Below the pieces are notes generated by a model that had not been told where the DNA came from, did no database searches, and worked only from the letters and a program-made list of their open reading frames with translations. Positions 17,471-25,755 of a stretch of 48,366 bases of DNA are shown here, piece after piece (position 1 is the first letter of the stretch; every line of letters begins with the position of its first letter). Made by a program: the position numbers and the translations under genes. This DNA comes from Ilumatobacteraceae bacterium (GTDB lineage Bacteria; Actinomycetota; Acidimicrobiia; Acidimicrobiales; Ilumatobacteraceae), in assembly GCA_022843125.1 (NCBI GenBank), contig JALHOG010000039.1, positions 1-48,366 on the forward strand, written 5' to 3'.

Positions 17471-17815
17471 TCAGGGGCAGGGCGACTCGTCGGCCGGCAA
17501 GCGCCGACCGAGGGTGTCGAGATCGTACAGCGACGACGTCGAGGTGAGCTGGCCTGCATCCACGAGCGTGAGTTCGAAGCCGTCGGCGCTCGAGTCGGCA
17601 GCAGGGATCGCCCGCAGGGTTCGACCCGTGAAGTACGCGTCGATCGCCATGTCGAGGCGACGTGCATCGGCCGCACACTCCCGCACGACGTCGGCTGGAG
17701 CGAGAGGATCCTCGGCTGCCGTCGAGACGACGACCCCGCCGAGCAGGCCGACCACGAGGACGACGAGCAGCACCTCGATCAGGGAGAACCCCTGGCCGGG
17801 GCGCTGCTCGTTCAT
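17471..17815 (-). CDS. Type IV prepilin/pseudopilin
   Basis: The 114-residue protein has a textbook prepilin N terminus: short polar leader ending Gly9, then Phe10, Glu14 at +5 (GFSLIEVLLVVLVVGLL), and a hydrophobic helix of about 22 residues. The soluble domain has two Cys residues, one in ECAADARR and one near the C-terminal end, that may form the pilin disulfide. The ATG at 17815 was chosen because it gives a normal short leader; the frame is open to 17869. PilD (40729-41511) would process it. It could be a minor pilin that primes pilus assembly. A sequence block 66 nt upstream is shared with the prepilin gene at 15966-16346. Confidence 0.85.
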   Translation of the reverse strand: MNEQRPGQGFSLIEVLLVVLVVGLLGGVVVSTAAEDPLAPADVVRECAADARRLDMAIDAYFTGRTLRAIPAADSSADGFELTLVDAGQLTSTSSLYDLDTLGRRLPADESPCP

Positions 17816-17880
17816 CACTCTGTCCGCCCTAGATGTCCGCCTGTGTTGTTCCGCCTCACCCTGACGCAACCCGCCGTTAC

Positions 17881-17898
17881 GTCAAGGTGATGCAAAGT
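17881..17898 (-). promoter_or_regulatory. Shared prepilin upstream motif
   Basis: On the minus strand ACTTTGCAT-N4-TTGAC is found here and at 16419-16402, in each case about 55-65 nt upstream of a prepilin start codon and with identical spacing. It is probably a promoter or activator site for pilus-type genes. Confidence 0.45.
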
Positions 17899-18040
17899 AC
17901 TCTACTGATTGTCTCACGGGAATGCAAGACCCTCCGAAGAATTCCCGCGAATATTCAAGAAAAGGACAAGGCGCACCGATACGAGCGTCGGGCGGCTGGT
18001 GCCGCTCGCACTACGCTTCACGGATCCGAAGGACGACCAG

Positions 18041-19900
18041 GTGCACCACGACGAGGACATGGCGATGACGGGCTTTCTCGCTGCCCTGCGCCGACGCCTG
18101 CCACTCGTCCACTACGTCGTCGACTGCCTGGTCTGGCTCGTCGCCCTCCCGCTCACCGCGTTCAGCCGGTACGACTTCACGCTCGGCGAGATGCGAGCCG
18201 ACGCCATGGTCAGGGCCTGGTTGATCGCCGTGGTCGGCCAGGGTGTGTTCGGGATCGCGTCGGGCCTCTACACCCGCCGGTGGCGGTACGGGTCGTTCGA
18301 CGAGGTCGCGGCGCTCGCCACCACGGTGCTCCTGACGGGGTTCGTGATGTCGATCGTCCACGTCCTGTGGTTCATGCCCGGTGCGCCGCGCTCGGTGCCC
18401 GCGCTCACGGCTGCGGTCGCGATCGCCGGCACGGTCGCCGTCCGGTCGGCATGGCGCCTCTACCAGCAGAAGCAGACCCGCCGCGAGCTGCAGGGCGCGC
18501 TCCCACTGCTGGTCGTCGGCACCGGCGAGGCCGCCGAGCAGATCGTCAAGGCCCTGCTGTCCGACCCGACCAGCCGGTACCAGCCGGTGGCGCTGCTCGA
18601 GGACAGCCCGGCGCGGAGCCGCTACTCGATCTCGGGTGTGCGGGTGCGTGGGCCGGTCAGCCAGATGCGCGAGGTCGCCGCCCGATACGGCGCGGAAGAC
18701 GTGCTGCTCGCCATGCCGCGAGCACCGCGTGAGGTGATCCGCGATGTCGACTCGATCGCCGGGAACGCCGGGCTCCGCCTGCTCGTGCTGCCGTCGGTCA
18801 ACGAGATGTTCGGCGACCTCGGCGTCAGCGACATCCGCCCCGTGTCGGAAGCCGACCTCCTCGGCCGGCACCCTGCCGACATCGATGCCGACGCAGTCGC
18901 CAGCTACATCACCGGGCGACGCGTGCTCGTCACCGGTGCGGGCGGCTCGATCGGCAGCGAGCTGTGCCGTCAGCTCGCCCGCTTCGAGCCGTCGGCACTC
19001 CTGAAGCTCGACCGCGACGAGAGCGGCCTCCATGCCGTACAGCTCTCGATCCACGGACGGGCCCTGCTCGACGGCGACGACCTGGTGCTCGCCGACATCC
19101 GCGACCGCGACCGCATGTTCGAGGTGTTCGAGCAGCACCGCCCCGACGTCGTGTTCCACGCCGCGGCGCTCAAGCACCTCCCGCTGCTCGAGTCGAACCC
19201 GCACGAGGGCTGGAAGACCAACGTGGTCGGTACCCGCAACGTGCTCGACGCCGCCGAGCACGTGGGCGTCACCCACTTCGTCAACATCAGCACCGACAAG
19301 GCAGCCAACCCGACGAGCGTGCTCGGCTACACCAAGCGCCTCACCGAGCGACTCACCGCCCACAAGGGCATGACCGCCCCTGGTACGTACGTGTCGGTCC
19401 GGTTCGGCAACGTGCTCGGGTCGCGTGGCTCGGTGCTCCCGGCGTTCCGCGAGCAGGCGTTGCGCGGCGGCCCGATCACGGTGACCCATCCCGACATCAC
19501 GCGCTACTTCATGCTCGTGGAGGAAGCCGCGCTGCTCGTGGTGAACGCCGGGGCGATCGGCCGGGACGGCGAGGTGCTCGTGCTCGACATGGGCGAACCC
19601 GTCAAGATCGCCGACGTCGCCCGCCGCTTCGCCGACCAGCACCAACCCCCGCTCGAGATCGTCTTCACCGGCCTCCGCCCCGGCGAGAAGCTCCATGAAG
19701 ACCTCGTCGCCACCGACGAAACCGGCGACCGCCCCTTCCACCCGATGATCACCCACGTCGTCGCAGAAGGCACCGCGTTCGACGACTTGCAGATCGCTCC
19801 TGAAGTTTCGGGTCAGGAACTGATCCGGGCACTGCGAGACGCGCAACCGCGCCCGTCGAGCTCACGGGTCTGGCTCACGACCGGCCCAGCGGTGTCATGA
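18041..19900 (+). CDS. pglF: UDP-GlcNAc 4,6-dehydratase, membrane-bound PglF/WbpM/CapD type
   Basis: This enzyme would convert UDP-GlcNAc to the 4-keto-6-deoxy sugar, the first step to diacetylbacillosamine or related sugars. Four hydrophobic helices at the N terminus, a CoA-binding-like Rossmann domain, and a C-terminal extended SDR domain give the large WbpM/PglF architecture (about 615 residues). Counting from the ATG at 18059, the NAD motif TGAGGSIG is at 292-299, and the catalytic-site motif in DKAANPTSVLGYTK shows Leu422-x3-Lys426 instead of Tyr-x3-Lys, as expected for this group. Start is uncertain: GTG 18041 has AAGGA at 7-nt spacing, while ATGs at 18059 and 18065 are also usable. The stop overlaps the next start (ATGA), so it leads an operon. 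Confidence 0.9.
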   Translation: MHHDEDMAMTGFLAALRRRLPLVHYVVDCLVWLVALPLTAFSRYDFTLGEMRADAMVRAWLIAVVGQGVFGIASGLYTRRWRYGSFDEVAALATTVLLTGFVMSIVHVLWFMPGAPRSVPALTAAVAIAGTVAVRSAWRLYQQKQTRRELQGALPLLVVGTGEAAEQIVKALLSDPTSRYQPVALLEDSPARSRYSISGVRVRGPVSQMREVAARYGAEDVLLAMPRAPREVIRDVDSIAGNAGLRLLVLPSVNEMFGDLGVSDIRPVSEADLLGRHPADIDADAVASYITGRRVLVTGAGGSIGSELCRQLARFEPSALLKLDRDESGLHAVQLSIHGRALLDGDDLVLADIRDRDRMFEVFEQHRPDVVFHAAALKHLPLLESNPHEGWKTNVVGTRNVLDAAEHVGVTHFVNISTDKAANPTSVLGYTKRLTERLTAHKGMTAPGTYVSVRFGNVLGSRGSVLPAFREQALRGGPITVTHPDITRYFMLVEEAALLVVNAGAIGRDGEVLVLDMGEPVKIADVARRFADQHQPPLEIVFTGLRPGEKLHEDLVATDETGDRPFHPMITHVVAEGTAFDDLQIAPEVSGQELIRALRDAQPRPSSSRVWLTTGPAVS

Positions 19901-20835
19901 GCAAGCTGCTCGTCACCGGCATGGCCGGATTCATCGGGTCGCACGTGGCCGAGGCGTGGTCCCATCATGGCGAGGTCGTGGGTCTCGATGATCTGTCGAC
20001 GGGCGATCGTGCGAACCTCGAGGGCATCGACGCCGAGTTGATCGAAGGGTCGATCCTCGACCCGGACGCCCTCGCACACGCGATGGAGGGCGTCGACGCC
20101 GTGGTCCACCTGGCCGCGCGCCCGTCGGTGCCGCGGTCGATCGCCGATCCCGAGGCGAGCCACGAAGCCAACGCGACCGGAACCCTCCGGGTGCTCGAAG
20201 CAGCGCGGGCCAACGGTCGCGATCCGTACGTTGTGGTCGCCTCCTCGTCGTCGGTCTACGGCGCGAACCCCGAGCTCCCGAAGCACGAGCAGATGATGCC
20301 GATGCCGATGAGCCCGTACGCCGTCAGCAAGCTGGCGACCGAGCAGTACACCCTGGCCTGGCAATACAGCTACGGCATGTCGACGCTGGCGTTCCGCTTC
20401 TTCAACGTGTTCGGACCTCGGCAGGCGCCCGGCCATGCGTACGCCGCGGTCATCCCGGTCTTCGTCGACGCTGCGCTGCGGCACGAGCCGCTCACGGTGC
20501 ACGGCGACGGCCTGCAGTCGCGCGACTTCACGTACGTCGGAACTGTGGCGAGCGTGCTCGTCGACGCTGCGCTCCGGCGTGTCAGCCACCCGCAACCCGT
20601 GAACCTCGCATTCGGGACGCGCACGACGTTGCTCGACGTCATCGGGCTGATCGGCGCGGAGATCGGCGACGACCTCCGTGTGGTCCACGTCGAATCGCGC
20701 ACGGGTGATGTACGGCACAGTCAGGCCGACAACACCGTGCTGCGGTCGCTGTTCCCAGATGCCCAGCCCGTCCCGCTCGCGGATGGCCTGCGCGACACGA
20801 TCATGTGGCTGCACCAACGTCAAGCGGTGTCGTGA
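19897..20835 (+). CDS. NAD-dependent sugar epimerase/dehydratase (GalE-like)
   Basis: This 312-residue extended short-chain dehydrogenase has the dinucleotide motif TGMAGFIG at 7-14, an active-site serine run near 116-119, and Tyr141-x3-Lys145, so it is a complete NAD(P)-dependent nucleotide-sugar enzyme. Sequence features (ARPSVPRSIADP, FNVFGPRQ, HGDGLQSRDFTYV) match UDP-GlcNAc/UDP-Glc C4-epimerases of the WbpP/GalE type. It would supply UDP-GalNAc or a similar sugar to the GT4 enzymes downstream. It overlaps pglF by 4 bp and the aminotransferase gene by 1 bp. Exact substrate is uncertain. Confidence 0.88.
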   Translation: MSKLLVTGMAGFIGSHVAEAWSHHGEVVGLDDLSTGDRANLEGIDAELIEGSILDPDALAHAMEGVDAVVHLAARPSVPRSIADPEASHEANATGTLRVLEAARANGRDPYVVVASSSSVYGANPELPKHEQMMPMPMSPYAVSKLATEQYTLAWQYSYGMSTLAFRFFNVFGPRQAPGHAYAAVIPVFVDAALRHEPLTVHGDGLQSRDFTYVGTVASVLVDAALRRVSHPQPVNLAFGTRTTLLDVIGLIGAEIGDDLRVVHVESRTGDVRHSQADNTVLRSLFPDAQPVPLADGLRDTIMWLHQRQAVS

Positions 20836-21941
20836 TGTCCCGGATCTACCTGTCGCCGCCCGACGTCGGTGTCGACGAACGCGACGCACTGCTCGCTGCA
20901 TTCGACGGAGGCTGGATCGCCCCGGTCGGCCCCGACCTCGACCGGTTCGAAGCCGGGCTCTCGTCGATGACCGGCCGCCATGCTGTGGCGTTGGTGAGCG
21001 GGACTGCGGCGCTGCACCTTGCACTCCTTGCGGTCGGGGTGCAGCCAGGCGATGACGTCTTCGTGTCGTCGTTCACGTTCGCCGCGTCGGCCAACGCGAT
21101 CACGTATTGCGGGGCGCGGCCGGTGTTCGTCGACAGCGACACCGAGAGTTGGAACATGAGCCCGGCGCTGCTGCGCTCAGCGCTCGAGCAAGCAGCAACC
21201 GATGGCAGGCTTCCGCGCGCCGTCGTGGTGGTCGATCTGTACGGGCAGTGCGCCGACTACGAGCAGTTGGTCCCCATCTGCCGAGAGTTCGGGGTGGCGG
21301 TCGTGGAGGACGCAGCAGAGGCGCTCGGCGCCACGGCGTTCGGCCGACCGGCGGGCAGCTTCGGCGACATCGCCGTGCTCAGCTTCAACGGCAACAAGAT
21401 CATCACCACCAGCGGTGGCGGCGCGCTGCTCACCGACGACGAGGCGACCGCTTCACGGGCTCGCTACCTCGCGACCCAGGCGCGCCAACCGGCGATCCAC
21501 TACGAGCACACCGAGGTCGGCTTCAACTACCGGATGAGCAACCTGCTGGCCGCCGTGGGAAGCGCTCAACTCGATCGTCTCCCGGCGATGTCGTCACGGC
21601 GCCTCGCGATCAACGCCCGCTATCGCGAAGCGTTCGCACACACGCCACTCACGTTCATGCCGGTGCCGAGCTGGAGCGCCTGGAACGGGTGGTTGACGTG
21701 CGTGGTGTTCGGCGACGGCGCCGGCCGCGACGGCGTGATGGATGCGCTCGCAGCCGCCGACATCGAGTCCCGACCGCTCTGGAAGCCGCTCCACCTCCAA
21801 CCGGTCTTCGCAGACGCGCCTGCGATCCTCGACGGGACGAGCGAGTCGCTGTTCACGACCGGCCTCTGCCTCCCGAGCGGCAGCGCCCTGACCGATGACC
21901 AGATCGACCGGATCACCGAGATCGTCACGCGCCACCGCTGA
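20835..21941 (+). CDS. pglE: DegT/DnrJ/EryC1-family sugar aminotransferase (PglE type)
   Basis: This 368-residue PLP enzyme would transfer an amino group to the 4-keto sugar nucleotide made by PglF, giving UDP-4-amino-4,6-dideoxy-GlcNAc. The PLP-binding lysine is Lys188 in FNGNK, with a following Gly-rich TTSGGGALL typical of the DegT family; VEDAAEALGA carries the cofactor-stacking Asp. The ATG at 20835 shares its A with the TGA of the upstream gene, which fixes the start; the frame itself is open from 20805. Co-transcription with dehydratase and epimerase supports the bacillosamine assignment, although other 4-amino sugars (such as perosamine or viosamine types) are possible. Confidence 0.88.
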   Translation: MSRIYLSPPDVGVDERDALLAAFDGGWIAPVGPDLDRFEAGLSSMTGRHAVALVSGTAALHLALLAVGVQPGDDVFVSSFTFAASANAITYCGARPVFVDSDTESWNMSPALLRSALEQAATDGRLPRAVVVVDLYGQCADYEQLVPICREFGVAVVEDAAEALGATAFGRPAGSFGDIAVLSFNGNKIITTSGGGALLTDDEATASRARYLATQARQPAIHYEHTEVGFNYRMSNLLAAVGSAQLDRLPAMSSRRLAINARYREAFAHTPLTFMPVPSWSAWNGWLTCVVFGDGAGRDGVMDALAAADIESRPLWKPLHLQPVFADAPAILDGTSESLFTTGLCLPSGSALTDDQIDRITEIVTRHR

Positions 21942-21961
21942 CACCGGGCCGGCTCTGGCGC

Positions 21962-22582
21962 TCAGCGCTCGCCCATGAACTCCCGCATCGTCACGTGCCC
22001 GTCGGCAGCGACCCCGTCGCGGCGCACGATCGTGCGCAACGTGAGCAGCAGGATCCGCACGTCGAGACGCAGCGTCGCGTGATCCACGTACCAGACGTCC
22101 TGCGCGAGCCGCTCGGGCCAACCCGTGGCGTTCCGTCCGTTGACCTGCGCCCAACCGGTGATTCCGGGCTTCGCCTCGAGCCGGCGACGCTGCTCGTCGC
22201 TGTACCGCTCGACGTATGCCATCGGGAGCGGTCGCGGCCCGATCACGCTCATGTCGCCCTTGACCACAGACCACAGCTGCGGAAGCTCATCCAGACTCGT
22301 GCTGCGCAGCAGCGCACCGAAGGCGGTGAGCCGGTGCTCGTCGGGGAGCAGTACGCCGTCAGCGCCCCGTTCGTCCGTCATCGAGCGGAACTTGGCGACG
22401 ACGATCGGAAGGCCGGCACGACCAGCCCGCTCCTGTCGGAACACCACCGGCCGGCCGTGTCGCAGACGAACCATCAGCGCGACCACACCGGCCACCGGAG
22501 ACAGCAGCACCGCTGCCGGAATCGCGATCGCAAGGTCGAGCAGTCGCTTCCCGCACCCACCGGAGATCCAACGCGTCGCCAC
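21962..22582 (-). CDS. pglC: Undecaprenyl-phosphate phosphoglycosyltransferase (PglC type)
   Basis: This small monotopic bacterial sugar transferase (206 residues) would move a phosphosugar, probably the bacillosamine type, from UDP to undecaprenyl phosphate and so start the lipid-linked glycan. Visible family features are the N-terminal KRLLDLAIA re-entrant helix, KFRSM, the catalytic Asp-Glu of SLDELPQL, GDMSVIGPRP, KPGITGWAQVNGR and the final YVDHATLRLDVRILLLT segment. The short size, without extra membrane domain, is that of PglC. The frame opens at GTG 22591, but that codon lies inside the -10 box TACTGT, so GTG 22582 is preferred. It lies on the opposite strand to the rest of the pathway and is divergent from pglD. 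Confidence 0.92.
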   Translation of the reverse strand: MATRWISGGCGKRLLDLAIAIPAAVLLSPVAGVVALMVRLRHGRPVVFRQERAGRAGLPIVVAKFRSMTDERGADGVLLPDEHRLTAFGALLRSTSLDELPQLWSVVKGDMSVIGPRPLPMAYVERYSDEQRRRLEAKPGITGWAQVNGRNATGWPERLAQDVWYVDHATLRLDVRILLLTLRTIVRRDGVAADGHVTMREFMGER

Positions 22583-22589
22583 GGCCCCC

Positions 22590-22599
22590 ACAGTAGGTT
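22590..22599. promoter_or_regulatory. Overlapping divergent -10 boxes of pglC and pglD
   Basis: Plus-strand TAGGTT (22594-22599) ends 6 nt before the pglD GTG at 22606. Minus-strand TACTGT (22595-22590) ends 7 nt before the pglC GTG at 22582. The boxes share two base pairs, so the two promoters cannot be occupied together, and both transcripts should be leaderless. No clear -35 boxes were found. Confidence 0.5.
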
Positions 22600-22605
22600 G
22601 CCGAT

Positions 22606-23256
22606 GTGCTGCATCTGCCTGACCCGGGGCGTCTCGTGATCATCGGCGCGGGCGGTTTCGGACGCGAGTGCCTCGACATCGTGGAGGCCCTCAACGAACG
22701 CGGAGCGGGGCTCGACTTCGTCGGTTTCACCGACGACGGCGGCGGCGACCCCGAGCTGCTCGCGCGGCGCAGTGCAAGGTGCCTGGGCGACGTCGGATCG
22801 ACACCTCAGTTCGCCGAGCGCTACGTCATCGCGATCGGCGCCGGTGCGGCACGCCGGACGATCGACGAGCTCATGTCCGATGCCGGGGCTCGGGCCGAGA
22901 TCCTCGTCCACCCGCAGGCCACCGTCGGCTCCGACTGCCGACTCGGACCGGGCACGATCCTGAACGCCGGAGCGCGCGTCACCACCAACATCGCAACGGG
23001 CCGCCACGTCCAGGTGCACTGCAACGCCACGATCGGCCACGACGCCACGGTCGGCGACTACGTGTCGGTGTTCCCAGGTGCCACGATCAGCGGCAGCGTG
23101 GTGTTGGCGGACGGCGCGACGATCGGGACCGGGGCCAACGTGCTGCCGGGTATCCGGATCGAGGCAGGCGCGTACGTGGGCGCTGGAGCAGTGGTCACGA
23201 AGGACGTGCGAGCCGGCACCACGGTCGCAGGTGTTCCGGCACGGCCGCACGGGTGA
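22606..23256 (+). CDS. pglD: NeuD/PglD-family sugar N-acetyltransferase
   Basis: The 216-residue protein has an N-terminal Rossmann-like domain (LVIIGAGGFGRE) and a C-terminal left-handed beta-helix of hexapeptide repeats (for example NIATGRHVQV, DATVGDYVSV), the PglD/NeuD architecture. His145 in ATIGHDATVGD corresponds to the catalytic base of PglD. It would acetylate UDP-4-amino-4,6-dideoxy-GlcNAc with acetyl-CoA to give UDP-diacetylbacillosamine. Together with PglF, PglE and PglC next to it the set is complete. The start is GTG with a -10 box 6 nt upstream. Confidence 0.9.
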   Translation: MLHLPDPGRLVIIGAGGFGRECLDIVEALNERGAGLDFVGFTDDGGGDPELLARRSARCLGDVGSTPQFAERYVIAIGAGAARRTIDELMSDAGARAEILVHPQATVGSDCRLGPGTILNAGARVTTNIATGRHVQVHCNATIGHDATVGDYVSVFPGATISGSVVLADGATIGTGANVLPGIRIEAGAYVGAGAVVTKDVRAGTTVAGVPARPHG

Positions 23257-23309
23257 CGGAGTTTCAGGTTTTCCTCAAGACAGCAGTACCAGGAGCCGAT
23301 TGGTTGTCC

Positions 23310-24602
23310 ATGAGCAATGTCGTCGAGCGCATCCATGATCGATCAGCGAAGATCGTCGTCGTCGGTCAGGGATATGTCGGACTTCCGGTCGCGATGCGAG
23401 CATCGGAAGTCGGGTTCCGCGTCGTCGGCCTCGACGCTTCCACCGATCGTGTGAAGTCTCTCCAGTCTGGATCGAGCTACGTCGGCGACGTCTCCGACGA
23501 GGTACTCCAACGAGCGCTCGACTCGGGCTACGTCGCAACCCACGAAACACGCGACATAGCGGGGTTCGACGTGGCGGTGATCAGCGTCCCCACGCCCCTC
23601 CGCGATGGTCTCCCCGACCTCGCCTACATCGAGCACGCCGGGCGCGATCTCGCGCGGTACCTACGACCCGGCGCCTGTGTCATCCTCGAGAGCACCACCT
23701 ACCCCGGCACGACGGTCGAGCTGCTCGCGCCGATCCTGGAGCAGGGTTCTGGGCTCCAGCGCGGCGATTACCACCTCGGCTATTCGCCCGAGCGGATCGA
23801 CCCCGGCAACATGACCTACGGCTTGGTGAACACACCCAAGGTGGTCAGCGGCTACGACGGCCAGTCCCTGGAGGTCGTCGACACCTTCTTCTCTGCACTC
23901 GTCGACCAGACCGTGCGCGTTGGCTCATGCGAGGAAGCCGAGCTCGTCAAGCTCCTGGAGAACACGTTCCGCCACGTCAACATCGCGCTCGTCAACGAGC
24001 TGGCGATGTTCGCCCGCGAGCTCGGCGTCGACATCTGGCGGTCGATCGACGCCGCGTCCACCAAGCCCTTCGGGTTCATGCGATTCACACCGGGCCCAGG
24101 AGTCGGCGGCCACTGCCTGCCGATCGACCCGAGCTATCTGGCTTGGCGCGTCAAGCAACACCTCGGCCACACCTTCCGGTTCGTCGAACTCGCCAACGAC
24201 GTCAACGAGCACATGCCCGACTACGTCCACGACCGCCTCCAGGCGATGCTCAACCGCAATCGGATGCCGCTCAACGGCACGAAGGTGCTGCTCCTCGGCC
24301 TCGCGTACAAGCGGGGCACGAGCGACTGGCGCGAGAGCCCGTCGGTGCGCGTCGCCGAACGGCTGGACACGAGCGGCGCCGAGGTGACGTTCTGCGATCC
24401 ATACGTCCCGACGGTGAACACGGTCGATCTCCGCTTCCCTCTCGTGGCGTTCGGCCCGGAGGTTCTCTCCGAGGCAGATGTCGTCGTCGTACTCGTCGAC
24501 CATCCAGAGTTCGATCCCGCTGCCATCGCTCGGCACGGTGCCCTCGTGTTCGACACGAAGAACGTGATGCGTGGCCATGTGTTCAACGGCGAGGTGCTGT
24601 GA
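23310..24602 (+). CDS. Nucleotide-sugar dehydrogenase (WecC/WbpA/TviB type)
   Basis: This 430-residue enzyme would oxidise a UDP-hexose or UDP-N-acetylhexosamine at C6 to the uronic acid with two NAD+. The N-terminal NAD fold starts VVVGQGYVGLPVA, the central domain contains the nucleophile Cys269 in GVGGHCLPIDPSYL, and the C-terminal UDP-binding domain contains GLAYKRGTSDWRESPS. These are standard for the UDP-glucose/GDP-mannose dehydrogenase family; the Gly-His-Cys context favours the N-acetylamino-sugar branch, but substrate is not certain. ATG 23310 is used here; TTG 23304 has a better placed AGGAG. An AsnB-type amidotransferase (31925-33850) may amidate the resulting uronate. Confidence 0.88.
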   Translation: MSNVVERIHDRSAKIVVVGQGYVGLPVAMRASEVGFRVVGLDASTDRVKSLQSGSSYVGDVSDEVLQRALDSGYVATHETRDIAGFDVAVISVPTPLRDGLPDLAYIEHAGRDLARYLRPGACVILESTTYPGTTVELLAPILEQGSGLQRGDYHLGYSPERIDPGNMTYGLVNTPKVVSGYDGQSLEVVDTFFSALVDQTVRVGSCEEAELVKLLENTFRHVNIALVNELAMFARELGVDIWRSIDAASTKPFGFMRFTPGPGVGGHCLPIDPSYLAWRVKQHLGHTFRFVELANDVNEHMPDYVHDRLQAMLNRNRMPLNGTKVLLLGLAYKRGTSDWRESPSVRVAERLDTSGAEVTFCDPYVPTVNTVDLRFPLVAFGPEVLSEADVVVVLVDHPEFDPAAIARHGALVFDTKNVMRGHVFNGEVL

Positions 24603-24603
24603 C

Positions 24604-25755
24604 TTGAGGAGGCGCCCTCGTCTGCTCTTCCTTGTCACCTCGCCAGCGAGCCTGCTGTTCGTCCGAGGCCAGGTCGGTGCGCTCACGGAGGCCGGCTTCG
24701 ACGTCGACGTCGCAACGAACCTCGACCCGACGGGGCGGGTCGAGGTCGACGGCGTTGATGTTCTCCACCTTCCATTCGTCCGTGAGCCGTCGCCCCTGCG
24801 CGATCTGAGGGCGCTCTGGCGCACGATCCGACTGATCCGTCGGCTTCAGCCAGACATCGTTCACGCCGGCACGCCGAAGGCCGGACTGCTCGGCATGCTT
24901 GCGAGCTGGACGGCTCGAGTTCCTGTCCGCGTGTATGCAGTTCACGGCCTGCGGTACGAGACCACTGGCGGGAATGCACGACGACTGTTCGTGACACTCG
25001 AGCGGGTGACGTGTGCGGCAGCGACACACGTGGCACCGGACAGCCCGAGTCTGGCCGCCGTGGTCCAACGAGACCGGCTGGCGAAGGCGGGCAAAGTCGG
25101 TGTCATCGGATCGGGTTCCAGCAATGGCGTGGATACCGATCGGTTCAGACGGCGCCGCAGTCGCGTCGAGGCACGCTCCGAACTCGGCTTGGACGAGCGC
25201 GTCCACGTCGTCGGCTTCGTCGGACGGCTGACACGTGACAAGGGCGTCGATGACCTCGTCGGCTGGTACCGCAGACGCTCAGGGTCGCTGACTCCGGTCC
25301 AGGTCCTCCTGGTCGGGACGCTCGAAAATGGCGACCCGATCAAGCCCGAAACACTTGACGCGATGCATGTCGACCCAGGGGTCGTCCACATCGAGTGGCT
25401 GGACGATCCGCGCGTCGCGTACGAGGCGATGGACGTGCTGGCATTCCCGTCATACCGCGAAGGCCTTCCGAACGTCCCGCTCGAGGCCCAGTCGATGAGC
25501 ATTCCGGTGGCGGGCTATCGCGCAACGGGCACCGTCGACGCGGTAGCCGACCCCTCGACGCTCGTGCCGCTGGGCGACGTCGAGCGCCTCGGTGCGTCGA
25601 TCGAGGACCTTCTGTCGAGTTCGGAACGGCGCGAGCGCCGAGGCGTCGACGGCGCCGTCTGGGTGAGAGCGCGATTCGATCGCTCGCGCGTGTGGGCTGA
25701 CAAGGCCGCGTTCTTCAGCCGCGCGCTCACTGATGCCGGGCAAGGTGCTCCATGA
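24604..25755 (+). CDS. GT4 glycosyltransferase, PglA-like
   Basis: This 383-residue GT-B enzyme has an N-terminal acceptor domain with TPKAGLLGMLA and YAVHGLRYETTGG, features of the PglA/WbuB branch that adds the second sugar to undecaprenyl-linked bacillosamine or GlcNAc-type sugars. The C-terminal donor domain has GFVGRLTRDKGVDDL and the SYREGLPNVPLEA E-x7-E motif. It starts with TTG at 24604, one base after the stop of the dehydrogenase gene; no ATG or GTG lies closer to the conserved region. It is the last gene of the plus-strand run and overlaps the tail of the convergent glycosyltransferase by 29 bp. Donor and acceptor are inferred. Confidence 0.85.
   Translation: MRRRPRLLFLVTSPASLLFVRGQVGALTEAGFDVDVATNLDPTGRVEVDGVDVLHLPFVREPSPLRDLRALWRTIRLIRRLQPDIVHAGTPKAGLLGMLASWTARVPVRVYAVHGLRYETTGGNARRLFVTLERVTCAAATHVAPDSPSLAAVVQRDRLAKAGKVGVIGSGSSNGVDTDRFRRRRSRVEARSELGLDERVHVVGFVGRLTRDKGVDDLVGWYRRRSGSLTPVQVLLVGTLENGDPIKPETLDAMHVDPGVVHIEWLDDPRVAYEAMDVLAFPSYREGLPNVPLEAQSMSIPVAGYRATGTVDAVADPSTLVPLGDVERLGASIEDLLSSSERRERRGVDGAVWVRARFDRSRVWADKAAFFSRALTDAGQGAP

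Noticed and set aside
18011..19846. 611-residue open frame on the minus strand opposite pglF
   Set aside because: It lies wholly antisense to a gene with clear motifs, its translation is His/Arg/Asp/Val-rich as expected from reversed high-GC codons, and it has no recognisable domain.
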